Assembly: GCA_021789975.1 (NCBI GenBank)
Contig: JAJYIT010000032.1
Location: 1-49,217, forward strand
DNA: 49,217 bases
Direction: 5' to 3'
Source of the DNA: Bacteroidota bacterium
Lineage (GTDB): Bacteria > Bacteroidota > Ignavibacteria > Kryptoniales > JAKASW01
Positions 15,922 to 23,534 of this stretch are shown in pieces. The position numbers were made by a program, and so were the translations under genes. The notes under the pieces were generated by a model. The model was not told the origin of the DNA. It did not search any database and worked only from the letters and a program-made list of their open reading frames with translations. Every line of letters starts with the position of its first letter. Positions within the stretch are counted from its first letter, which is position 1.

Positions 15922-16955
15922 TTAGTGGTATAGAACGCCGCCGACAGCCATCCGCACCAGTGTTTGTAGGAAGCCGGTGCAGTCGTCCCCATTCCAGTGT
16001 TTCTCAAAGGAAGCACGCTCTCGGAGTACGAATCCGAATAGCGAAGCACTTTTCCATCGAGCTTCTTTCCGGAGACTTTCGAGACAGTTTTCTCGGCAGT
16101 CAATAGTCCGAATGGCACAGAAAACTTTCCGCACCAAAGGGTGTTGTCCATCTCATGCGTCAGGTCTTCCACTTTGTCGTCAGAGAGAACTCCATCGAGA
16201 TCTTTGTGAGCGATGCGCCTGTCATTAGCTGTTGCCTCCTCGTGCGCGCGTGCATCTTCACCGTAGGGAGAATTGTCGAAGTCCTCGCCATAATGGTCCG
16301 CATCTGACGACATCAGGAATACGATATCCTTTCCCAATTTCACGTGACGCTTCGCTATGTATTTTGCAATGATTATAGAAAGCTGATTTGAAATCGTCTC
16401 CATTCTTCCGTACGACATCTGTGTGACCATAATAGGCGTGATTCTTATGTTCGGGTTGTAGTACTGCAGCCAGGGAAGTAATGCCTCGATAGAGTGTTCG
16501 AGTGCCTGGGCCTTGTCGTTGACGACGAAGAACGAAGTGTCGAGGTGAGCTTTGATATACTCCCTTAACGGAGAGACTACCACGGTGTGCCTGATTCCCG
16601 GCCAGGCCTTGAAGTTGTCGAGTATGAGAATATTACGCGGATCGCCGATTTCTTTTCTGACATCGCCGTGTGTTACTCCGAAAATAACAACTTCCTTTGT
16701 TCGGAGAACTCTGTAAAGTGGATAATAAACCCGGGCCGCATACATGTAATCGTCGTGCGGAGAGACCGCGGCTACGAAATTCGACTGCGCCGGCGGTTCG
16801 GTCTCGATGCTCTTGACGTAGTTGACGAGCCGGTTCATCTGGGCAGCGTCCCAGCAAAAGCCGACGTTGTCGCGGACAGGCTTCACATTTTGCCCCGACA
16901 GATTCGATACGTCGATACAGAAAAGAATTGCAACGAAAGCTACAATGAACCTCAT
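15918..16955 (-). CDS. Secreted MEMO-family protein (AmmeMemoRadiSam system protein B-like)
   Basis: A signal peptide (MRFIVAFVAILFCIDVSNLS) precedes a complete MEMO fold. All four residues that correspond to the metal site described for human MEMO1 are present: His67 in SPHDDY, His96 in GVTHGD, His221 in SSDADHYGE and Cys275 in LWCGKF. The second family signature LEHSIEALLPWLQ (152-164) is also intact. MEMO-like proteins resemble extradiol dioxygenases and bind iron or copper. In bacteria they are usually cytoplasmic and found with an AMMECR1 protein and a radical SAM enzyme; neither partner is in this window, and here the protein appears exported. It forms a two-gene operon with the membrane protein downstream. 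The start is an ATG preceded by GGAGGG on the minus strand. Confidence 0.85.
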   Translation of the reverse strand: MRFIVAFVAILFCIDVSNLSGQNVKPVRDNVGFCWDAAQMNRLVNYVKSIETEPPAQSNFVAAVSPHDDYMYAARVYYPLYRVLRTKEVVIFGVTHGDVRKEIGDPRNILILDNFKAWPGIRHTVVVSPLREYIKAHLDTSFFVVNDKAQALEHSIEALLPWLQYYNPNIRITPIMVTQMSYGRMETISNQLSIIIAKYIAKRHVKLGKDIVFLMSSDADHYGEDFDNSPYGEDARAHEEATANDRRIAHKDLDGVLSDDKVEDLTHEMDNTLWCGKFSVPFGLLTAEKTVSKVSGKKLDGKVLRYSDSYSESVLPLRNTGMGTTAPASYKHWCGWLSAAFYTTN

Positions 16956-17102
16956 AGACCCTCCTGAGCTTTGTTGAAATCTATCAACTGCTTGCTATAA
17001 ATCCTACCGGGACTCGACGCATCCGCTGCTCAATCCAGAATGGACTTTGCAAAAACTCCGTTCGGGAACTTTTTCCTTGACACCCGCTTCAAGGATCCAT
17101 AT

Positions 17103-17130
17103 CTTGTAACATTGTTGAGTTCTTTATAAT
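17103..17130 (+). promoter_or_regulatory. Probable sigma70-type promoter of the SAM riboswitch transcript
   Basis: A perfect TATAAT at 17125-17130 lies just before the riboswitch, with TTGTAA (four of six matches to TTGACA) at 17103-17108 and a 16-base spacer. A start near 17137 would place the whole riboswitch on the transcript. Confidence 0.55.
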
Positions 17131-17136
17131 ACCTCT

Positions 17137-17250
17137 TTCTTATCAAGAACGGTCGAGGGAACAGGCCCTGTGACGCCGTAGCAACCGTCCCCATTTTCGG
17201 GGAGTCAAGGTGCTAATTCCTGCTTCGCCTATTGCGAAGAGAGATGAGAA
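17137..17250 (+). promoter_or_regulatory. SAM-I (S-box) riboswitch
   Basis: The aptamer core is recognisable: CTTATCAAGAACGG at the 5' side of P1/P2, GAGGGAACAGGCCCTGTGACG, CCGTAGCAACC, a P3 hairpin around CCCCATTTTCGGGG, then AAGGTGCTAATTCCTGC and the closing GAGATGAGAAG. These are the conserved blocks of the S-box. It lies about 85 bases upstream of the cystathionine gamma-synthase-type gene and is followed by an intrinsic terminator. Bound S-adenosylmethionine should favour termination and shut the gene off when methionine/SAM is plentiful. Confidence 0.93.
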
Positions 17251-17268
17251 GAAGATGCGTACAATGCT

Positions 17269-17299
17269 ACCTCTTCTGATCATCGGAAGAGGTTTTTTT
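17269..17299 (+). terminator. Intrinsic terminator of the SAM-I riboswitch
   Basis: The stem ACCTCTTC (17269-17276) with GAAGAGGT (17286-17293) closes a 9-base loop and is followed by seven T. The purine-rich 3' side of the aptamer (GATGAGAAGAAG, 17243-17254) can pair with the pyrimidine-rich 5' arm, giving the expected antiterminator. Confidence 0.9.
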
Positions 17300-17333
17300 G
17301 TGATCATTGTTTTCAAACAGACGAGGAAATTGT

Positions 17334-18524
17334 ATGCGTCTTCAAACAAAGACGGTTCACACCGGTGTAGATAAAGACACGGCTTTCAACAGCGTCATCA
17401 CCCCCATTTACCAGACTTCCACATTTCGATTCGAGGACGTAGGGAAATCAAAGGGCTTCGATTATACAAGGAGCGCTAATCCGACTCGGAGAGCGCTTGA
17501 AGAAAACATCGCGGCATTAGAGGGTGGGACATCCTGCGCCGTCGTCGCTACCGGTATGGCGGCGGTCGCACTTGCGCTTCATTTCTTCAAGAGTGGCGAC
17601 CACATTATCTGTACTCACGACTGTTATGGTGGTACGGAACGGCTGCTTAGAACATACCGCGACCAGTTCGGTCTGGAAATCTCCTATGTTGACATGCGTG
17701 ACCCCGATTTAGTCAGATCGGCAATTAGACCGAATACAAAAGGATTCTGGATCGAGACACCGAGCAATCCGCTTCTCAACATCATCGATATCCGCACCAT
17801 ATCTGAGATTCCTCACGAGTGGGGGTCTCTGGCTATCGTGGACAACACTTTCCTTTCGCCTGTCAATCAGAGACCGTTCGAGCTTGGAGCCGACATCATC
17901 ATTCACTCTACGACCAAGTACTTGAATGGACACAGTGATGTGGTCGGCGGAGCTGTCGTTGTGAAGCGGCCGGATCATGCAGAGAAGCTGCAATTCCTGG
18001 CAAATGCTGTCGGACTCGGTGCGTCGCCTTTCGACTGTTGGCTCGTTCTGCGTGGAATAAAGACGCTGGCGCCACGCATGAAGGAGCATGAGAGAAACGC
18101 GAGGGCTGTTGCAGAATTCCTTTCGAGTCATCCTTCCGTGGGCAAAGTTTTTTATCCCGGTCTCCCTACACATCCGCAGCATGACCTGGCAATGAGGCAG
18201 CAGCATGGGTTTGGCGGAATGGTTTCATTCGAAGTCGACGGCGAAATTAGCGACGTGCAGCACGTCCTTCGTTCGACAAGAATATTTACACTCGCCGAGT
18301 CGCTTGGCGGCGTCGAGTCTCTGATTGAACATCCTGCTACGATGAGTCATGCATCGATGGCAGCCGAGCTGCATGAGAGAGCAGGGATCAACGAGCGAGT
18401 CATCCGACTGTCGGTCGGGATTGAGGACGTCGATGATCTGATTGAGGATCTCGATCAGGCACTGAAGTTCAAAAATGACAACCTATCTTTTGCCGAGACT
18501 CCCAAAGAGGCGGTCGAATGCTGA
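17334..18524 (+). CDS. metB: Trans-sulfuration PLP enzyme, cystathionine gamma-synthase type
   Basis: This is a full-length Cys/Met-metabolism PLP enzyme of 396 residues. The cofactor lysine is Lys195 in HSTTKYLNGH, the pyridine-nitrogen Asp is Asp170 in VDNTF, the phosphate/Tyr motif is YTRSANPTR (44-52), and SNP at 144-146 follows the family pattern. Such enzymes make cystathionine from an activated homoserine and cysteine (MetB), cleave it (MetC/CGL), or sulfhydrylate homoserine esters; sequence alone does not separate these cleanly. Control by a SAM-I riboswitch favours a methionine-biosynthetic role. The ATG at 17334 is chosen over an in-frame TTG at 17307 because it follows GAGGAAAT. 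It precedes the cysteine operon in the same direction. Confidence 0.88.
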   Translation: MRLQTKTVHTGVDKDTAFNSVITPIYQTSTFRFEDVGKSKGFDYTRSANPTRRALEENIAALEGGTSCAVVATGMAAVALALHFFKSGDHIICTHDCYGGTERLLRTYRDQFGLEISYVDMRDPDLVRSAIRPNTKGFWIETPSNPLLNIIDIRTISEIPHEWGSLAIVDNTFLSPVNQRPFELGADIIIHSTTKYLNGHSDVVGGAVVVKRPDHAEKLQFLANAVGLGASPFDCWLVLRGIKTLAPRMKEHERNARAVAEFLSSHPSVGKVFYPGLPTHPQHDLAMRQQHGFGGMVSFEVDGEISDVQHVLRSTRIFTLAESLGGVESLIEHPATMSHASMAAELHERAGINERVIRLSVGIEDVDDLIEDLDQALKFKNDNLSFAETPKEAVEC

Positions 18525-18691
18525 CCTGGATTGCACGAAACGAGGAAGTGTCATTCTGCGTCTATTCTCATCGTATCCTCGCCTATGGATGGGGTAACTC
18601 AAAAAGGATGATGCTGGTAAGATGATGCCAAATCCTTCGCGGTTCTTTCATTCAGGAAAATCTTAAGAGTAAGGGAAAGGACTTCAGGTTT

Positions 18692-18756
18692 GTCATGACT
18701 TTTGAAAATAATACTTGACAAAACCGTCATGATTTTATAACTTGTAACCGTCATGA
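18692..18756 (+). promoter_or_regulatory. Promoter with repeated TCATGA operator-like sites
   Basis: TTGACA at 18716-18721 is a perfect -35 box; the best -10 is TATAAC at 18736-18741, with a short 14-base spacer. The 11-mer AACCGTCATGA occurs twice, at 18722-18732 and 18746-18756, flanking the -10 box, and a third GTCATGAC palindrome lies at 18692-18699. The TCATGA core is palindromic. This arrangement suggests a repressor that occupies the core promoter, in addition to the attenuator downstream. Confidence 0.5.
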
Positions 18757-18860
18757 GAACCGAAAAACATTCACGAAAAGCAGAGAGTCTTTTGACCTGC
18801 GCTTGTTGTTGTTGCTGTATGAACGGATCGCTCTGTTTTCGCGAAGGCGTAGGTCCATGA
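18753..18860 (+). CDS. Cysteine-rich leader peptide of the cysteine operon attenuator
   Basis: An ATG at 18753 opens a 35-codon ORF ending in TGA at 18858-18860. Residues 15-23 read TCACCCCCM: Cys16, then five consecutive Cys codons 18-22 (TGT TGT TGT TGC TGT, 18804-18818), plus Cys28, so 7 of 35 residues are Cys. A strong terminator lies 24 bases after the stop and the sulfite reductase gene follows. This is the layout of a classical amino-acid attenuator. No Shine-Dalgarno site precedes the ATG, and the -10 box would put the transcript start about 5 bases upstream, so the mRNA may be nearly leaderless. The segment CGAAGGC (18842-18848) can pair, with one bulge, with GCCCTTTG in the 5' arm of the terminator. 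A ribosome at the stop codon would cover it, and one stalled at the Cys codons would leave it free. Confidence 0.75.
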   Translation: MRTEKHSRKAESLLTCACCCCCMNGSLCFREGVGP

Positions 18861-18884
18861 TTTAAAGTACCATACGAGATTTTC

Positions 18885-18920
18885 AAAGCCCTTTGTCGAA
18901 AGCAGACAAAGGGCTTTTTT
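18885..18920 (+). terminator. Attenuator terminator before sulfite reductase
   Basis: A perfect 13-base-pair stem, AAAGCCCTTTGTC (18885-18897) with GACAAAGGGCTTT (18905-18917), closes the 7-base loop GAAAGCA and ends in six T (18915-18920). It lies between the Cys leader ORF and the first structural gene, so it must be bypassed for the operon to be expressed. Confidence 0.93.
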
Positions 18921-18983
18921 GTTTATATAGACTTTATGAGTTGCCAAGTACGAGTTTGAAATTTGATATAGGAGGAGATGCTG

Positions 18984-20756
18984 TTGGAGATAGAGACGAG
19001 AGAATCGATTCAAACCGGAGTCGATAGCAGGGACGCTTACCAGGAAGATATAGATGCGATGCGTGATGCTATCCTGCGTTTCAAGCAGAACGAGTTGCCA
19101 GAGGATGAGTTCAAGCGATTCCGTCTTCACCGCGGCATCTATGGGCAGCGGGCCGACCAAAAGGGGTTCAATATGGTAAGGGTAAAGGTTCCATACGGAT
19201 TGCTCGACTCACGACAGCTTGTCACTCTTGCCGGAATCGCACGAGATTACTCCGACGGATTTGCTCACGTGACGACAAGGCAGGATGTTCAATTGCATTG
19301 GGTGCGCCTTGAGGCAGTACCTGACGTCATGGAGAAGTTGAATCAGGCTGGTCTCACCACCCGCGAAGCCTGCGGGAATACCGTTCGCAATATCGTTGGG
19401 TCGCCTCCCGCTGGCGTCTCACGAGACGAGTTGTTTGACGTTACCCCCTATGCGCACCTTCTTGCCTCACACCTTCTTCGCAATTCTTTGAACCAAACTC
19501 TGCCGCGCAAATTCAAGATTTCATTTTCAGGGAGCTCAGATGAGCGCGACGGCATCATACCCTGGATTCATGATATCGGATACGTTGCCGCAATTGAAGC
19601 CTCCGGCTCGAATGTGAAACGCGGCTTCAGAGTTTTCGTAGGGGGCGGACTCGGTGCCCAGCCTCGCGTGGCGGATCTGCTCGAGGAGTTCATCCCAGTC
19701 GAATGGCTGATCCCAACCACCGAAGCCATCCTGTCAATCTTTAACGAATTTGGGAATCGCGAGAAGAGGGACAAAGCGAGAATGAAATATGTATTGTGGC
19801 AGCTTGGCTTCGCAGAATTCAAGCAGAAGGTCGGCGAATTGAGATCGGGTATTCTGGCTGCAGGCAGAACATTTCCGGAGCCTGACATCGTGGATGAGGG
19901 CGGTTATCTTCCTCTGGATTCCCCAACTTTGCCTGCGACGAATGGCGACGTTGAATTCAATCGATGGCTTCACTCTAATGTCTTCAGCCAAAAACAAACT
20001 GGATACAATGTGGTCTATGTCAATCCGACGATCGGTGACATTACAGTGGATCAATTGCTTGCGCTGAGTCGGATTGCAGAGAATTACTCGAACGGCACAG
20101 TTCGAACCACGCCTCAGCAGGATATGGTGCTCCGCTGGATAAGGTCATCGGACATTCACTCTGTCTATAATGAATTGAAATCAGTTGGACTCAACCAGCC
20201 GGGAGCTCAGCAAACTGCAAACGTAACCTCATGTCCGGGTGCAGACACGTGCAATTTAGGTATCACCCACTCACGCGCTCTTGGCAGGGAGTTGACATTA
20301 TCGCTCCAGCGCCAGCCGGATTGGAGCGAGCTTCTGGGTGGAGTACGGATCAAGATCAGCGGCTGCATGAATTCATGCGGTCAGCATCACGTCGCGGCCA
20401 TCGGCTTTCATGGTGCAACGAAAAATGTCGAAGGAGGAGAAATACCGTCTTATATCGTATCGATCAGCGGAGGGATGAATTCAGGCAGATATAATTTTGG
20501 CAAAACCCTCGGGCGAGTACCTTCTCATTATGCGGCTGAGGCGGCACTGAGAATCATCAAAAGGTTTATTTCTGAAAGAATTGCCGGAGAGAATTTCTGG
20601 CAACTTGTCGAAAGGATCGGCGTTCGCCCATTCCGTGATGCAATATCCGACCTTGCCGATGTGCGGCCCGAAAAGATCACTGAAGAGCTATTCGTAGACA
20701 TTGGAGAGTCAACGAAGTTCGCGGCCGTAACTGGAGAGGGAGAATGCGCGGTATGA
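18984..20756 (+). CDS. sir: Sulfite (or nitrite) reductase, sirohaem/4Fe-4S type
   Basis: The protein has the two-fold ferredoxin-half/catalytic repeat of the assimilatory sulfite/nitrite reductase family. The four cluster and sirohaem cysteines are all present: Cys417 and Cys423 in TSCPGADTC and Cys461 and Cys465 in SGCMNSCGQHH. It reduces sulfite to sulfide with six electrons, normally from ferredoxin when no flavoprotein subunit is encoded; none is seen here. Its neighbours are siroheme synthase and cysteine synthase, which favours sulfite over nitrite. The TTG at 18984 is preferred because GGAGGAG lies at 18971-18977; the ATG at 18978 is too close to that site. Expression should depend on the Cys leader attenuator upstream. 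The next gene overlaps its 3' end by 13 bases. Confidence 0.9.
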   Translation: MEIETRESIQTGVDSRDAYQEDIDAMRDAILRFKQNELPEDEFKRFRLHRGIYGQRADQKGFNMVRVKVPYGLLDSRQLVTLAGIARDYSDGFAHVTTRQDVQLHWVRLEAVPDVMEKLNQAGLTTREACGNTVRNIVGSPPAGVSRDELFDVTPYAHLLASHLLRNSLNQTLPRKFKISFSGSSDERDGIIPWIHDIGYVAAIEASGSNVKRGFRVFVGGGLGAQPRVADLLEEFIPVEWLIPTTEAILSIFNEFGNREKRDKARMKYVLWQLGFAEFKQKVGELRSGILAAGRTFPEPDIVDEGGYLPLDSPTLPATNGDVEFNRWLHSNVFSQKQTGYNVVYVNPTIGDITVDQLLALSRIAENYSNGTVRTTPQQDMVLRWIRSSDIHSVYNELKSVGLNQPGAQQTANVTSCPGADTCNLGITHSRALGRELTLSLQRQPDWSELLGGVRIKISGCMNSCGQHHVAAIGFHGATKNVEGGEIPSYIVSISGGMNSGRYNFGKTLGRVPSHYAAEAALRIIKRFISERIAGENFWQLVERIGVRPFRDAISDLADVRPEKITEELFVDIGESTKFAAVTGEGECAV

Positions 20757-22222
20757 CAAGTATGAATAACCTTTATCCCGTATTCTTGAAATTGGAACAT
20801 CGCCGCGTTCTCGTGGTGGGCGGCGGGAAAGTCGCGCTGCAAAAAATTAGCGGTCTGCTTGATGCCGGGGCAGACACTACCGTTGTCGCCCCGGTCCTCG
20901 CTGAAGCGATCACGTCGATGGCCGCTTCCGGAAAGCTCCGTGTTTTCAACCGTGACTATCATGGAGATGAAGTCCACGGCTACTTCCTGGTTATCGCCGC
21001 AACGGACGATCGGTCTGTGCAAAAAAGAGTGTTCGAAGATGCGCGGAAATGGAATGTCCCGGTCAATATTGTGGATGAACCGGAAATGTGCGATTTTTAC
21101 CTCGGGGCGGTGTTCCAGGAAGGTGAACTGAAAATTGCCGTCTCCACTAACGGCAAGAGTCCGACGCTGGGGAAAATAATTCGTGACAAAATAAGAGAAG
21201 AGTATTCGAAGAGCTACCCTGATGTTCTCGATCGCCTGGGGAAAATCAGAGAGGATGTTCGGAATGCATATCCCGATTTCGAAAGCAGGAAACGATTTCA
21301 TGAGCAAATCATGAAGAGTGAGTTAGAACGCGTAAGAAGGAACATGGAACAGGGAAGACGGGACACGCCTGCGTGCCGAAACGACGCACTCTGGCGTGCA
21401 GGCACGGAACACGGGGAAAGGAAAGAGGACGCGCCATGCTCAAGAAAGGGAAAAGTCTATCTCATTGGAGCGGGCCCTGGTGATCCTGAACTGATCACCT
21501 TGAAGGGAATTCGGATTCTCCGCACCGCGAATGTTGTCGTCTATGACGCTCTGGTGAGCGATGAACTTCTTTTCGAGGTTCCTCAGTCGGTCGAAAAAAT
21601 CTACGTCGGGAAGCGGGCAGGGAAACACTGCATGAAGCAAAGCGAGATCAATGCGATCCTTCTTGAGAAAGCACAGGAAGGGAAAACGGTTGTCAGACTG
21701 AAAGGCGGCGATCCTTTTGTCTTTGGTCGTGGCGGTGAAGAAATGGAATTCTTGAATGATGCCGGTATCGAAGTCGAGGTTGTTCCAGGTGTCACTTCCG
21801 GTATTGGAGTTCCGACATCGCTCGGCATTCCGTTGACTTACCGGAATGTGGCTTCGAGTGTCGCTTTCGTTACCGGCCACGAAGATCCTGAGAAAGACTG
21901 CAAGAGTATCAACTGGGAGGGAATTGCCTCTGCGGACTCAATCGTCATATACATGGGAGTAAGACGCGTCGCTTGCATTGTTGAGAGATTGATTGGTGCA
22001 GGCGTCACACCGGAAAAGCCGGTAGCCGTGATCTTCGGCGGAACGCTTCCTACCGCGCAGGTGATAACCGGTAAACTGTCTGAAATCTCCGATCAGGTCG
22101 CCGAAGCTGGCGGCAATTTGCCCGGGTTGATAGTGGTCGGCGACGTCGTGAGCAAATTCAGTTGGAGCCTATCAAACTACAGATACTGTGAGCACGATTA
22201 CGTTCTTAGGGAATCTTTTTAA
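20744..22222 (+). CDS. cysG: Siroheme synthase, fused precorrin-2 dehydrogenase/ferrochelatase and uroporphyrinogen-III methyltransferase
   Basis: Residues 1-200 are the NAD-dependent dehydrogenase/ferrochelatase half (VLVVGGGKVALQK at 22-34; catalytic-type Asp in VNIVDEPE). Residues about 236-475 are the SAM-dependent uroporphyrinogen-III C-methyltransferase (VYLIGAGPGDPELITLKG, VVRLKGGDPFVFGRGGEE, VPGVTSG). Together they make sirohaem from uroporphyrinogen III for the sulfite reductase encoded upstream. The order matches E. coli CysG, but at 492 residues it is longer, because residues 201-233 between the halves are an Arg/Cys-rich insert made by a GC-rich hairpin in the DNA (21367-21403). 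The ATG at 20744 follows GAGAGGGAG. Two later in-frame ATGs (20753, 20762) are possible. Its stop overlaps the next start as TAATG. Confidence 0.92.
   Translation: MRGMTSMNNLYPVFLKLEHRRVLVVGGGKVALQKISGLLDAGADTTVVAPVLAEAITSMAASGKLRVFNRDYHGDEVHGYFLVIAATDDRSVQKRVFEDARKWNVPVNIVDEPEMCDFYLGAVFQEGELKIAVSTNGKSPTLGKIIRDKIREEYSKSYPDVLDRLGKIREDVRNAYPDFESRKRFHEQIMKSELERVRRNMEQGRRDTPACRNDALWRAGTEHGERKEDAPCSRKGKVYLIGAGPGDPELITLKGIRILRTANVVVYDALVSDELLFEVPQSVEKIYVGKRAGKHCMKQSEINAILLEKAQEGKTVVRLKGGDPFVFGRGGEEMEFLNDAGIEVEVVPGVTSGIGVPTSLGIPLTYRNVASSVAFVTGHEDPEKDCKSINWEGIASADSIVIYMGVRRVACIVERLIGAGVTPEKPVAVIFGGTLPTAQVITGKLSEISDQVAEAGGNLPGLIVVGDVVSKFSWSLSNYRYCEHDYVLRESF
21367..21403 (+). repeat. In-frame GC-rich hairpin element inside cysG
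   Basis: The arms GCCTGCGTGCC (21367-21377) and GGCGTGCAGGC (21393-21403) form an 11-base-pair stem with two G-U pairs around a 15-base loop. It lies in the linker between the two enzyme domains and is read in frame as TPACRNDALWRAG. It resembles the CCTGCCTGCCGG-type palindromes found between genes in this window. Confidence 0.6.
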
Positions 22223-22464
22223 TGAACAAGCTTGTTTGTAGTGTGGAAAGATGTTCAGAAGAACCGATTGCACGAGGGCTCTGCTGGAAGCATTACCGGA
22301 GGCAACAACGCCACGGCAGTGTTGAATACGTGAAAAGACGGTATAGGATGCCTCCGAAGTGTAAGTACTGCGGTGTAACCGGAGCAGTGAACTTCTATGG
22401 ATCTTATAAGAGTATTTGCAAAAGATGCAAGAAACTTAGAGCCGCTTTGCGGTCAGCAAGTTGA
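22222..22464 (+). CDS. Small zinc-ribbon protein of unknown function
   Basis: An 80-residue basic protein whose ATG overlaps the cysG stop (TAATG), implying coupled translation. It has two metal-binding patterns: CSVERC with GLCWKHYRR in the N-terminal half (Cys6, Cys11, then Cys and His about 12 residues later), and CKYC with CKRC in the C-terminal half. The N-terminal 'C-x4-C ... RGLCxxHYxR' motif is common in small phage and bacterial proteins, often beside HNH nucleases, and suggests nucleic-acid or protein binding. No enzymatic motif is present. Its place inside a cysteine operon is unusual; it could be a regulator, a metal or sulfur chaperone, or a hitchhiker. Confidence 0.75.
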   Translation: MNKLVCSVERCSEEPIARGLCWKHYRRQQRHGSVEYVKRRYRMPPKCKYCGVTGAVNFYGSYKSICKRCKKLRAALRSAS

Positions 22465-22542
22465 AAGGTAATGGTACGGTACTGAAAGGTCATGCAGAAG
22501 TTTATGAATGACATGAATTATGGTACAGGAGGTGGTCATAGC

Positions 22543-23487
22543 GTGATATCAGAAATTGAGGTCGAAAAGGCAGAGAGCCAGATAGGCGATCGTCATTCCG
22601 TTCTAGGAAACATAGGGAACACCCCGCTTCTGAAGATCCGAAGGATCATGCCGCAGAACGAATGTGTGGAAATATATGCGAAAGCAGAATGGTTCAATCC
22701 GGGTGGATCGATAAAGGACCGCGCGGCGTTGAGCATGATCATGGATGCGGAGAAGTCGGGCGCCCTTACCCGGGATAAGGCTGTCATCGACGCAACGAGC
22801 GGCAATACGGGGATCGCGTACGCGATGATCGGCAGCGCGCTCGGATATCGAGTTGTACTTGCACTTCCCTCTAATGCAAGCAGGGAACGCAAGAATGCCC
22901 TCTTTGCATACGGCGCGGAAATAATCTTCACGGATCCTCTCTTGGGAACCGATGGTGCCCAGCAAAAAGTGAAGGAGATCGTTGCTTCAGAACCGGACAA
23001 ATACTTCTATCCAGACCAGTACAACAACCCTGCCAACTGGAGGGCACACTACCGTACCACGGCCGTTGAAATATGGGAACAGTCTGGACATCGCGTGACA
23101 CACTTCGTTGCCGGACTCGGAACGAGCGGTACTTTTGTGGGTACTTCGCGGCGCCTGAAGGAATTCAATCCGTCCGTAGAATGCGTATCGTTTCAACCCG
23201 ACTCGCCGCTTCATGGACTTGAGGGACTAAAATATCTAGAGACTTCCATAGTACCGGGGATTTACGACCCGACTCTCGCAGATGATCAACTGTTCGTGTC
23301 GACTGACGAGGCCTATGAGATGGTCAGGCGCCTTGCCCGCGAGGAGGGGATGTTCGTGGGAATTTCCAGCGGCGCAGCGATGGCTGCAAGCCTTAAGCTT
23401 GCGTCCCGGATTGACTCGGGAGTCATCGTCACTGTTTTCCCTGATAGCGGGTCAAGGTATGGGACGGAGCATTTCACAAATGAGTAG
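22543..23487 (+). CDS. cysM: Cysteine synthase family PLP enzyme
   Basis: A fold-type II PLP enzyme of 314 residues: cofactor Lys58 in GGSIKDR, substrate-binding TSGNTG (85-90), phosphate-binding GLGTSGT, and SSGAAMAA near the C-terminus. The family joins sulfide, or a protein-bound thiocarboxylate, to O-acetylserine or O-phosphoserine to make cysteine. The GTG at 22543 is preferred because GGAGGT at 22528-22533 is well placed for it; an ATG at 22492 would add 17 residues. The segment VPGIYDP resembles the CysM type that works with the CysO carrier. The adjacent JAMM protease and sulfur-carrier fusion genes support that role, so I use cysM rather than cysK, but the acceptor is inferred from context. 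Confidence 0.85.
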   Translation: MISEIEVEKAESQIGDRHSVLGNIGNTPLLKIRRIMPQNECVEIYAKAEWFNPGGSIKDRAALSMIMDAEKSGALTRDKAVIDATSGNTGIAYAMIGSALGYRVVLALPSNASRERKNALFAYGAEIIFTDPLLGTDGAQQKVKEIVASEPDKYFYPDQYNNPANWRAHYRTTAVEIWEQSGHRVTHFVAGLGTSGTFVGTSRRLKEFNPSVECVSFQPDSPLHGLEGLKYLETSIVPGIYDPTLADDQLFVSTDEAYEMVRRLAREEGMFVGISSGAAMAASLKLASRIDSGVIVTVFPDSGSRYGTEHFTNE

Positions 23488-23534
23488 AAGAGAAATAGTC
23501 GGTCGATGATTGGAATAACCGAGGAAATGGATGT

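Noticed and set aside
18599-18886. Minus-strand open frame with a poly-Gln run across the leader region
   Set aside because: The Gln run is only the complement of the Cys codons. There is no ribosome site, and the plus-strand leader plus terminator explains the sequence better.
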